Below, piece by piece: positions 55,669-64,000 of a DNA stretch of 64,000 nucleotides. Each line of letters starts with the position of its first letter. Positions within the stretch are counted from its first letter, which is position 1. The notes beneath the pieces are model-generated. The model saw nothing but the letters and a program-made list of their open reading frames with translations, searched no databases and was not told the DNA's origin. The position numbers were made by a program, and so were the translations under genes. Origin of the DNA: Romanomermis culicivorax (taxonomy: Eukaryota > Nematoda > Enoplea > Mermithida > Mermithidae). Where the stretch lies: contig CAWUHX010000013.1 in assembly GCA_963922205.1 (NCBI GenBank), positions 1,054,001 to 1,118,000 on the forward strand. The letters run 5' to 3'.

Positions 55669-56712
55669 TCACGTGTTGGGTTTCTTTGAAAAAACGTCTG
55701 TGTTTTTGTTGACTTTTCCCGCGGGATGTTTACTGTTGGGCTCTTGAGATTTTTGCACTACTAGTCTCCATCTAGCTATATGGCTCGAAGGGTGTAGTTT
55801 CGAAAAAATACTTTGTAGGACTGACTGATTCATAAAAATTGTGACGCGCTGCCGATGCAAATAATGACGAAAATATCTCACGGCTCGTATTATGGCCAAA
55901 ACTTCCTTTCCCGTGATTACGTAGTTTCTTTCCATTTTCGTTAAACTTCTACTGGCTTGGATGATAGGTTTCTCTCCATCTTCTGCTTTTTGAAATAGAA
56001 CTTCTGCGTTCGTATAAACGATTCGGTTTCGTAAAATGCATTGACTGGTTATAATTTGATTCAAATGTCCCTTTGTGGACCAAATGCGCAATTTTATTTC
56101 ACATTTTTCAGCTACAATCAACGGCGAAGATCGATATTGCGTCATTGTTGGGAGCATCAAGGCACGACGGCCTTGCGAAACGCCACATGGGAAGAAAGGA
56201 TCGCCGAACGAATAGCCGACGAGAAAAGAAAGCAACAAGATAACGGCGAACAAAAAATAGGAAGAAGTAAGTGAGACTAAATTTCTAAAAATTCGTTGAA
56301 AATTGTTTTGAGGAATTCTTCTTCTAGTACGATTCCTGCTTCTTTGATCTGCTTCTGCTCTGAATCGAAAGTGTGAATTTTCTGGCCTTCTTGGATCCAT
56401 TCTTGAGTCAGTTTGAGTTGACTGATGTCGCGTGGGATCTTCTGGGGAGGTGACTTCGGGCCTCCAAGCGATCCATGATGCCGACTCATTGGTCCATCCT
56501 TCTGTCGTAAATTCCAAGGGTCCTTGTCTAGCGATCACTCCTCGTCGTGACTGGCTTCCAAATCCTTGCATATGCATACAATTCAAAATATTACATAAAT
56601 TACAAATACTAGCTGCAGCGGGCTCATTCAAAATTCTAAAATAAACTTCACCCACGGGGCGGCTTCCAGAGGGATGGTGGGAATTATGACCTCCAGTCTG
56701 AGCCGTATTCAT
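55669..56712 (-). pseudogene. Element 2 RNase H remnant fused to unrelated sequence
   Basis: The last ~120 codons carry a Ty3-type RNase H skeleton: PIIQASRSLTKMERNYVITGKEVLAI and FRHYLHRQRVTIF. The catalytic acids are mostly lost (TDAS is TNAE, TDH is MNQ). The middle contains a hydrophobic segment (SSYFLFAVILLLSFLVG, a predicted membrane helix) that matches no Ty3 domain; on the other strand this segment is an open, splice-bounded exon-like stretch (56113-56269). The N-terminal part is polar and gag-like. RT, which should lie between, is absent. Confidence 0.6.
56113..56269 (+). other. Antisense exon-like segment in Element 2
   Basis: Bounded by a good acceptor (CACATTTTTCAG) and donor (GTAAGTGAG), open in one plus-strand frame as an Arg/Glu/Lys-rich peptide (ATWEERIAERIADEKRKQQ). 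It is GC-richer than its flanks and coincides with the non-retroviral part of the minus-strand ORF. Confidence 0.35.
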
Positions 56713-56763
56713 GAAAACATTAGCTGATTCGGCCTGCCCAGAATTTTCAAAACGTGGAGGACG

Positions 56764-57522
56764 TCATCTCTCTTCGTAACGGTCGAAATCAGATGTTTCA
56801 TCAAAATCAGAGGTTCTGTCTGAACCATTTTCTAAATGACTATTTTCAAAAGGTTCTGGGTCTTCAATATCTAAATAATTGCCAGTATACCCGTGGGAGG
56901 CAATAGTGGGATTATCCCTAATTTCTTCAGATCCTGTCCCACTACTCACCAATGTGGAGTGTCCGGTTCCAAAATATAATTCATTATATCGGGCCATAAA
57001 AACATGTGCCTGAGGCCTCACATTGGAATTTCCATACAGATCGAAATCATCGCAATTCCAGGGATCGGACTGTTCTGCGATGGTGTCAGAATTAAATTCT
57101 AACACGTTGGGCCCATTAGCCTCGGCAAGACAAAGCTGACCATTGACTCCTCTGGTTCCAGAAAGGGCATCTCCTGGACTCCTAGGGTTCGAAACGCCTC
57201 GGGCTGGCATCTGTACTCGGGGTGGTCCCTCACACCACGTGCTACGCGGGGAACTCGAAAATCTGGAATCTTGATTTCATTCGAGCATGGGGCAAGTAGA
57301 AGAATAATGCCCACTTCTACCACATTTAAAACAAGAAACGGTTCCATCTGACGACCTTCCTGACGAGCGGCCACGGTTAAAGTTGGTATTTAGCGCGCAG
57401 TTTCGGGTGACCTCCCATCCTGTTGGGCTCTTGAGGACCGTTCGATAGAATCTGAGAATCTCTCGTGTTATTCCTAAACCAAAAACGATTTTCTTGTCGT
57501 GCCATTGCTTCTCTATTTTCAA
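56764..57522 (-). pseudogene. gag: Element 2 gag C-terminal region with CCHC zinc knuckle
   Basis: The frame 57277-57522 contains a basic Arg/Gly/Ser stretch and a CCHC knuckle, CFKCGRSGHYSSTC (C-x2-C-x4-H-x4-C), which binds the genomic RNA. After one stop the same frame continues (56764-57210) as an acidic Asn/Ser/Asp-rich segment. The N-terminal capsid part is not present between here and the 5' LTR, so gag is truncated. The knuckle type differs from the C-x2-H-x4-H-x4-C finger of Element 1, showing different lineages. Confidence 0.7.
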
Positions 57523-57585
57523 CCAAAACGTGATCTTTTTGATTTGCCAAAATTCGTAAATCTTCTTCTAAATCTTCTTCTTCAG

Positions 57586-58075
57586 ACGTTCAAGAAAAAT
57601 TCGAAAAAAAACGTCAACGTCGAGTTCTGAAAACGTCGAGTAAGTTGCCAAAAATCGTCAACCTTCGTGCTTCTTTATTTCTTCTTTATTTTCAGGCTTC
57701 TCCAAGATCAATTCGAATCCGAAAGATTGAAGCCGACATCCTGCCATGAATCGCCACTTGTAAGGTTTATCAATGTTTGGGTCAATGGAAAATACAGGTT
57801 ACTGTAGCTGAATAACCTGCAGATCGGACTGAATGCTAAAAACGTTCTTGAATTATTCTTTCTTCTTTAGAATCGTCAACGAAAACGAAAACGTCAAGGG
57901 GCGAACGGCAGCGGCAACAATCAAGAAAATGCCAAGGTAAGTTAAAAGGAAAATCGTAGTCTCGCAACGAAAATATATTTCTTTCCAGGTTCCAAAAGGT
58001 CGCAAAAGCCGGACAGAAAAGACGACGTTTTACCAGCGACCCTACGACGGAATTAGGATCAGAGAAGAAAAGCAG
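57586..58075 (+). other. Antisense four-exon chain reaching into the 5' LTR
   Basis: Exon-like segments 57586-57639, 57696-57759, 57871-57936 and 57989-58075 are separated by potential introns of 56, 111 and 52 bp, each GTAAG...AG with TTCTTCAG, TTTTCAG, TTCTTTAG or TTTCCAG acceptors. Read in one phase they stay open across all three junctions and encode an Arg/Lys/Ser/Glu-rich peptide. The donor of the second is formed by the LTR end itself (TGTAAGG). Confidence 0.45.
57739..57756 (-). other. Element 2 primer-binding site (tRNA-Ser-like)
   Basis: Two bases inside the 5' LTR the minus strand reads TGGCGATTCATGGCAGGA. Its complement ends TCCTGCC......CGCCA, the arrangement expected for a tRNA-Ser T-arm and 3' end. 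The tRNA identity is inferred from that pattern and not confirmed. Confidence 0.55.
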
Positions 58076-58383
58076 GTAAGCTAGATTCATTAGAAAATTG
58101 GTGAAGTAATTTTAACATACAAAACAAGCATATTTATATAAATAATAAGACATAAAAAATAACATAAAAACTAGGCATTGACGTCATAAAAGCACATAAT
58201 ATTATATCATAATCTAAGTAGGCGTAGTCGTAGAAAGAGTTGCATGAAGTAGGGCGAAAATCTTGACGCAGTGTCTACAGTAGGATCGGATAACGTAGGT
58301 TTGCCTGTTGTGTGTGCGAATGGGGGAGAGTCGTTGTTTACTGTAGGTTTCTTAATTATCGATCGATTTAGAGCGCTCTCACA
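57759..58383 (-). repeat. Element 2, 5' LTR
   Basis: Partner of 50787-51408 with the same ends, followed by the target duplication ATAC. Confidence 0.92.
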
Positions 58384-58387
58384 ATAC

Positions 58388-59347
58388 TAATACACTGTTC
58401 GAAGAGGAATCGTTCCCGTTCGGGTCAAATATACAAATAAAAAATATTATATTCGTTGACTTGGCGCAAAGCGCCGAAAATTTTTTACATTTTCAGCCTC
58501 TAAGACGTTTAAAAATCAAGGAAATTTAATGTTTGGCCAGTCAAAAATTTTGTGCCCATTGGCACAAACGCTCAAAATTTTTTGTGCCATTCCAAATTTT
58601 TTTGAGCCAAAAACCATGTTTTGGCACAAAAAAAACACTGGTATATTTTTGACTTAATGGCCTCGAAGCCATCTAGCCATTGTGTGGGTCTTGACTAGAT
58701 GCACTCGAGTCCATTTAGTCATTTTGTGGGTTTTGGCTAGATGGAATCGAGTCCATTTAGCCATTTTGTGGGTTTTGGCTAGATGCACTCGAGTCCATCT
58801 AGCCACTGCGGTCGAAAACGCATTATATGCGTTTTAAAAAGGAAAGATGAAAATTTTTCAGTGCTCTCGCGGAATTTCAAATCAGGCATTATTTGAAAAT
58901 GAAGTTTCTGTCGACTATAAGTCACTGTTTTTTGCCGTGTGCCTTTTCTTCAAATCGCGAAGAAGAAGGTTTTTGGGTTGATGGGTTTTTTGGGTTGGAA
59001 AATTGGACATTTCTGGATCGTTGGGTTTTTTAAGAAAACAATTCATTTTTTTCATTTTGTTCTCAAGAATATAAGTTTCTTCCTGATTTAACAATCAAAT
59101 TGAGAGTTGAGCTAACTTTAGGGCTAAATTTTATAAGTCGGTTCCTGGCTTTCAGCCTAATTATTGTATATGAGTTGATCGTTAATTTTGAGCATGGATT
59201 TTTGTGACTAGTGAGTAGACATCAATTTTTCCTTTAAAATTTTCCTCAGGCTTAGGCTTTAGCATACCTGCACTTGGGGGGGGGCTGGGGGGGAACCCCC
59301 CAACTTGGCCAACCCTGTACCCAAAATCATTTACCCCTCCCCCAACC
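58388..59347. other. Repeat DNA flanking Element 2
   Basis: A reversed, decayed hairpin module at 58463-58480, GTGCC-type palindromes at 58548-58635, the minisatellite at 58640-58812, and a poly-G/poly-C module at 59270-59345. No gene. Confidence 0.45.
58640..58812. repeat. 42-bp minisatellite, inverted array
   Basis: About four units with the ACTCGAGT centre and ATTTTGTGGGTTTTG, the reverse complement of the array at 31045-31215. Confidence 0.7.
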
Positions 59348-59382
59348 ACAAGCGTCACAGCGTGAAGCCATCAATACAGTAA

Positions 59383-60808
59383 CTTCGATTTTCTAGATCC
59401 CATATAACAAACTTTCAAACTCCATTTTCAAATTAGAATCTGAACAGAAATATTAGAACATTGTCTGGAGTATTGACTCCAACAGATCTGCAATGGCGGT
59501 GCTGAGCAAAAGTCCTCTGTGCTCTGGGTTTCACCTGGGAATGAAATCAAACTTTGGGCTTGAAACGGGATAAAGTATGTTCATCAGAAGATGGAGCCCT
59601 GAAAAATTTCAGGCATTATTTTTTTCCGCCGGCCTTGAAAAGGGTCGAAATTTTTTTCCCCAAGTCGTTTTTTTCGCTTTAAAATGCTCATAGTGAGCTA
59701 TAATGATCTGCTCTGATCATTCTAACATTTTTAGAGCAATTAATTCATTGAAATTGAATAAGAATTCAAGTTTTAGAGTTTGATTGAAGTCTAATTTACG
59801 AGCATTGTGAAACAAATTTTCCAGCAAACTATCCAAGGGCATAATAATGACTTTGAATTTGTAAAATCGACGGTCAAGTCTTTTTGATGAAAAGTAGGGG
59901 CCCAAAAGCCTGTTTATATCTTTGCGGCGCTTGGCGCCGCAAAGTTTTTTCGTATATTGACATTCTGCAATGCTGAAAAATCAATTCAAATATTTATTTC
60001 AAAAACCCTTGTGGCCACGATCAGCTTTTATGTAGAACAAAAATTTTGATGGGAACTGGGAATGCATCATGTGATAACTCAATATTTACAAGATCAAACC
60101 TCAAGCAAGTGAATTCTTGAATCGTTACAATGTAAGTAGAATGCATAATGACATTTGACATGCAAGAACAATGTCTTCAAGTTTTTATTTATAATATTTA
60201 TCTAAAGTCGGATTTTTTGATTACATTTTGATTACAGAACTAACTCACATTATTCCAGAGTTCACAAATGTTCGCTACCATGTTTATTTGCTTTTGAACA
60301 TTGCAAGCAGGCCCATACCCAGACATTTTTTTCAGGGGTCGAATTTCAACATTTTTTAAAATAGATGAAACTCGACCTGGTGAGGTTGCGTAGCTCCTGA
60401 ATGTCATGTTGAGAGGTTCAGAATGGCGTGCCTAAAAGCCTCATGGTATGGTTTAGAGTGAAGCTCCAGAATAAATCAATTTTAGCTACTTTAAGATCGA
60501 AAAATCATGATCTAAGATTGACGATAAAGTCAGTTCATACCATTGCTTGCCAGTTTGATCTTTTTAACCATTATATTAACATCTGGCACTCTTTATCTTT
60601 CGATATTGTTAATTCTCCTAGTTTGCACACTTTCAAAGAAAAAATTAAACTTCTGAACTTCCATAATCAAACTGGGGGGGGGTGGATGGATGTAAGTTGT
60701 TACTTTTCAAGTAACCTTTGCACCCTATTGCTGCATGATTCACCCATTTCCTGAAATATCTAAATGCTTTGGGAGTCGATTTACAATTCTTACTATTCAT
60801 ACGACATT
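59383..60808. other. Left interior of the Mutator-like element
   Basis: No coding similarity. Includes an unusually strong hairpin at 59921-59944 of the CCGGCGC type and short unrecognised frames. Confidence 0.4.
59921..59944. repeat. GGCGC hairpin module, long stem
   Basis: TTTGCGGCGC pairs perfectly with GCGCCGCAAA around a TTG loop, a 10-bp stem. It is a compensated variant of the CCGGCGC module (both arms have changed together). Confidence 0.7.
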
Positions 60809-61488
60809 CAGGGTTGGCAAGGCTTTGGTTTTTGGTTTAAAAAAACCAAAAAGATGTAAAATCTCTGTTTTTTTCCAGAATCATTGGAAAACTGTTTTTT
60901 CACATTAGTCGATTTTCTAGGCATGTATTGGTGTCTATTTAAATCAACATAACAATTAATTCAGTTGAAATGAGCTTTCAATTCAAATGAGATTTCAGCT
61001 TTCCTGTGCATATGTGTATATATGTGATGCATTGATACAATTCTGCGGTTGATTTCTTATGAGTTCTGATTATGTACATTTGCATTTCCCTTCTTTGTAA
61101 TTTTTCTTATTTTCCTTGCATTTGCCCTTTCCATATTGCATGCTCTGTTCCATTTTTACTTTTCGCATGTTCTTCACTCATCGTTCCATTCTTATGCGCA
61201 CGCTATTACTGTATTTCTATCACTAGAATAGGGATCTCCTATAGCATGAAATAACGACACTTTGGATAAGATTAATACTTCTAGCTGCCAATTTAAGGCC
61301 CCCTAACTAATCTTAGATGATAGAGGGAGCTTCCAGCAGTTTTTTACATAGTTATTTTGATGTACCAAACATTTTGAAGAATTAAACCAGAAGAAAGCCA
61401 CTAAAAACCACAGAAAAACCAAAAAAACAATAAAAAACCAAATAACCAAAAAGCTGAAATTTCAAAAGTTTGGTTTTTGCCAACCCTG
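60809..61488. mobile_element. hAT-type MITE with perfect 8-bp target duplication
   Basis: Ends CAGGGTTGGCAA and its complement TTGCCAACCCTG, flanked on both sides by ACGACATT (60801-60808, 61489-61496). An 8-bp duplication with CAGGG-type ends is diagnostic of the hAT superfamily. The 680-bp interior has no transposase and begins and ends with GGTTTTT / AAAAACC runs. It is a shorter, inverted relative of 28456-29817. Confidence 0.85.
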
Positions 61489-61496
61489 ACGACATT

Positions 61497-62455
61497 ATAT
61501 AATGTATTTTATTTCGCATTTCTCTTTTCATTTTGTATTGTGTAACAGCAATAAATATTTTTCATTTCATTTCAAAAATTTCCCAAAATAGTTAGTTAAA
61601 ACAGATATTTTAGACTACTCATGATCGAAATTTATTTCTGAATTAGTACTAACTAAAATATGAATGAAGTTATCAATTCAAACTAAACAAAGTGGTATAT
61701 GCAGCTATCACCTATCATTACATTCTGATAATCAAGCTGCACACCAAATTTTCCTCAAAGATTCTTTCCACATGAGAACCAAACTCTTCACATGTTTATT
61801 GTTTCAATTTTCTGGTTTTTACATTCTAAAATGCTGGAAAATGAATTTTTGCTACATTGAAATGCAAATTAAAATCATACTAATAGATAGTAATTTTGTT
61901 TCTCATTGTTTTAGAATATAAAAATTTTCAAATTTTTATATTATATTTTCAAATTTTTATATTCTAAAATGCTGGGAAATGAATCGTTGCAATAGACACA
62001 TACCTGTAATTTGGGGGGGGGATTGGGGGGACCTACCCAACCCAGTCAACTCTACACCCAAAACCCCCAAAAATTAGGAAAAAGTACCTTTTTGGGTTTT
62101 CGCAAGTGTAAATTCAGTGTGATTTTTCAGCTGATATGGACGATAATTGTATTGAAAAAATTTCCAAACATGAGCATTTGACAACCAGCCCAGATATTCA
62201 TCAAATCAGGTGAGATTTCAGCCTACAGCCTGGCTGACTCTGTGAAGATGAAATGGTAAGTCTAGGGCAGAATGTCACGAAGAATGCTGGAGCTGTGCCT
62301 TATTATCATTATGATGAGCAATATTTTTTCTTTGGTAAGTTTCATGAAATTAGCTGTTTTCTCTTCTCGATAGTAATAAAACAATTTTATCATTATACGT
62401 CATAATCCATTGGTAAATATATTTTTTTAATTTCAGGTAAATATATTTTTTTAAT
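61497..62455. other. Interior of Mutator-like element, unclear exons
   Basis: Poly-G module at 62014-62045. Possible small exons near 62126-62255 (GTGAG and GTAAG donors) may belong to the transposase. A 24-bp tandem duplication of GTAAATAT...TTTCAG lies at 62413-62460. Confidence 0.4.
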
Positions 62456-62590
62456 TTCAGGCCTGCAAACGATTGCCCAGAGGTCACTGTTTCGAAAATT
62501 TGCATCAAACATTGTGTGTATGGATACCACCCATGGTATTAATTCAAAAAATTTGTTACCTGTCACAGTTTTAGAATTGGATGATAATTA
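62456..62590 (+). pseudogene. MULE/SWIM-type transposase fragment
   Basis: After a TTTCAG acceptor the frame reads LQTIAQRSLFRKFASNIVCMDTTHGIN. An oily strand followed by CMDTTHGTN is the first catalytic-Asp motif of Mutator-like/ZSWIM-type transposases, so the Asp of CMD would be a DDE residue. The frame ends after LELDDN. The rest of the core was not found, so the copy is inactive. Confidence 0.5.
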
Positions 62591-63144
62591 GTGAAGATTG
62601 GTGGTAGCTTGGTTCTTGTGCAACCCCCAAGAAAATGAACAAAGCTCAACAATATTTTTAAGGCCCTTAAGAAAGAGTAAATTTTCATAAAATTGACTTT
62701 TTCTTATTCAAATGCTGAAAACTCTCCTCTTGATTATTTCATTGAAGTTCATGGAATTTTGTCTAGATTATGTAGTACACTGCCATAAGGATTCTAAAGA
62801 AATTTATCTGCTAGGAGTGCAAATTTTTGATAAAGCTTTCTGGAAAGTTAAATCAGCAAAAGTCAAAAATAATTCAGACATTTTTTACATTGTTAAGTGA
62901 GGCACTTTATTTTAATACAGCTTATACAAAAATTGCACCAGTTTTGTACTGAAAAAATAATCAACAGAATTTATTTGGATTTTTCATTTTCATTCATTTT
63001 CCCCATGTTAAGTGTACATATTTTATTTCTAGAAAAATCAGTGATCAGTGCCTGTCAATTTAAATGTAGATCATGTTGAGGTTGCATTGACATAATTTTT
63101 TGGTAGCTAGAAATACTTGAAAGCATATTCACTGTATCCATTCT

Positions 63145-63428
63145 TTGCAATTGAACCAACAAAATCTATGTTATCCACAATTTGAATTGCCAGAAGAAAG
63201 ATCAACCAATGAATGTGTTGATATTTCATCAGCAGAAACATCAGACAAAATTGTCATGGTTGTGAAAAAATTGACGAAAATTTTAATGAAGGAACGTGTC
63301 TGTCAAAGTTTATCGATTAATGCGAGAGCTGTCGAAGTTGCATTGAGGAGATTGAATGGAGTCAATACAATAATTGCATCTTCCCATCATGAAAGTCCAA
63401 TGTCTCAGCCTCATTATGCTGCTAATAA
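63145..63428 (+). pseudogene. Probable MULE transposase C-terminal exon
   Basis: An open plus-strand frame ends at a consensus donor (GTAAGG at 63429) after PHYAANK. Helical content (IVMVVKKLTKILMKER, AVEVALRRLNGV) and the PHyasNK end resemble the C-terminal part of MULE/SWIM transposases, where a conserved QRRF segment would follow in the next exon. That next exon was not found. Confidence 0.35.
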
Positions 63429-63950
63429 AGTAAGGAAATTCACTTGTTACTCAAATCAGTAACTCAATTCTACTAAATTTATTTTTTATAACATTTTGTA
63501 CCTATACAGAGCTGTAGACCACTGTAAAAAGGTTTTTTCAGAACTAGACAAAAAATGGCGCTATCAAAAAATAAAACTGTTGTGCCAACTTTGGCCTATT
63601 TCAGCAAACATATTTTGTTTGATAGTTTTTTGCTTGTAGGAGCATAATACTACACTTTTTCAGAATTTGAAGTCCCAAAAAGAGATTCACGATAGATCAA
63701 AGTGATATCTTTGTCGAAAAATTTAAATATTTTTATCGTTGTTTCTATACTGTAATTGTTTTTGTGCACTATGCGCGTTGTATTTTTGTTGAAAATGGTC
63801 ATTTTATTTTATAATTTGATTATAATTCTATCGAATTCATAAAGCTTGTAAATAGAAGCCTTATTTATACATTAGTTATCTTTTCAGTCACGTTTATGAC
63901 ATTATCATGATTTTGAAAGTAAGTTTGACGTTTTGCGCTCTGAGCAACAG
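63429..63950. other. Right interior of Mutator-like element
   Basis: AT-rich, no supportable coding sequence. Confidence 0.4.
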
Positions 63951-64000
63951 TTTACTCCATTGATGGCTTTACGCTGTGATGCTTGTCCCCCCCCAACCCC

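Larger units (their letters stand above)
50787..58383 (-). mobile_element. Element 2: 7.6-kb Ty3-type LTR element with intact exonuclease ORF
   Basis: LTRs of 622 and 625 bp with TG..CA ends and a 4-bp target duplication ATAC (50783-50786, 58384-58387). Minus-strand order is LTR, gag zinc knuckle, RNase H remnant, integrase, exonuclease ORF, LRRDP fragment, LTR. Protease and RT motifs are absent, so the copy is an internal-deletion derivative. LTRs differ at only about ten positions by eye, so insertion was recent. Its LTRs and gag zinc finger are unlike those of Element 1, yet the accessory module in the post-pol position is shared. Confidence 0.9.
59348..63986. mobile_element. Mutator-like element, decayed, with nested hAT MITE
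   Basis: Inverted ends of about 35 bp: 59348-59382 and 63951-63986, sharing ACAAGC.TCACAGCGT and AAGCCATCAAT with about four mismatches. Inside on the plus strand are remnants of a MULE/SWIM-type transposase (62456-62590, 63145-63428). Length 4.6 kb including the 680-bp MITE. Both ends abut poly-C tracts, so a 9-bp target duplication cannot be read. Confidence 0.6.

Noticed and set aside
55669..56712. Membrane protein encoded by Element 2
   Set aside because: One hydrophobic segment sits in a frame that otherwise holds an RNase H remnant; more likely the antisense of a charged exon-like segment than a real membrane protein.

Overview
This window is eukaryotic and almost entirely made of transposable elements and their debris. 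It is AT-rich and has no operons and no recognisable RNA genes. The few coding exons end at GT and start after AG, with acceptors of the TTTTCAG / CTTTCCAG type and apparent introns of about 50-175 bp. Together with Ty3-type LTR elements, pogo, hAT, piggyBac and Mutator-like pieces, this points to an invertebrate animal. The short introns and TTTCAG acceptors make a nematode a reasonable guess, but the species cannot be told from the sequence.

Layout. 1-16997: mostly degenerate repeat DNA. It holds a Gln/Ser/Thr-rich exon (4516-4821, minus), a TTAA-flanked MITE (5668-6335), an exon that may belong to a hAT-like transposase (7828-8055) and a hAT C-terminal fragment (15356-15565, minus). 16998-27533: a TA-flanked pogo-like DNA transposon, broken and expanded by insertions, including a 3.6-kb gag-only LTR element (19762-23321; TSD AATT). 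27534-31413: a hAT-type MITE, a copy of a dispersed repeat also present near position 800-1625, and a 42-bp minisatellite. 31414-43533: Element 1, a 12.1-kb minus-strand Ty3-type LTR retrotransposon (LTRs 581 bp, TSD TTTG). 43534-50782: repeats plus broken pieces of a NADAR-domain exon and of another gene. 50787-58383: Element 2, a 7.6-kb minus-strand Ty3-type element (LTRs 622/625 bp, TSD ATAC). 58384-64000: repeats and a Mutator-like element (TIRs at 59348 and 63951) with a nested hAT MITE (TSD ACGACATT).

The most interesting content is in the two large LTR elements. Both carry, in the slot downstream of pol where env would sit, an accessory gene encoding a DEDD-type (RNase D/EXD-like) 3'-5' exonuclease, followed by a Ser/Thr/Glu-rich linker and a small downstream domain sharing an LRRDP core. 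In Element 2 the exonuclease is an uninterrupted 551-codon ORF with all four acidic residues and the motif-III Tyr, although the element has lost its RT. In Element 1 the same gene is longer, appears to use a 175-bp intron, and is broken by a one-base frame change exactly at exonuclease motif III and by two in-frame stops. The two elements have unrelated LTRs and different gag zinc knuckles, so the shared exonuclease module is either an old shared acquisition or has been exchanged.

Element 1 gag-pol is one reading frame interrupted by nonsense codons and a 108-bp tandem insertion, with an integrase that lacks all three catalytic acids. Element 2 has no RT, and its integrase lacks the first Asp. 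On the plus strand, antisense to Element 2, there is a phase-consistent chain of short Arg/Lys-rich exon-like segments with canonical splice sites, partly inside the LTRs. This is unexplained.
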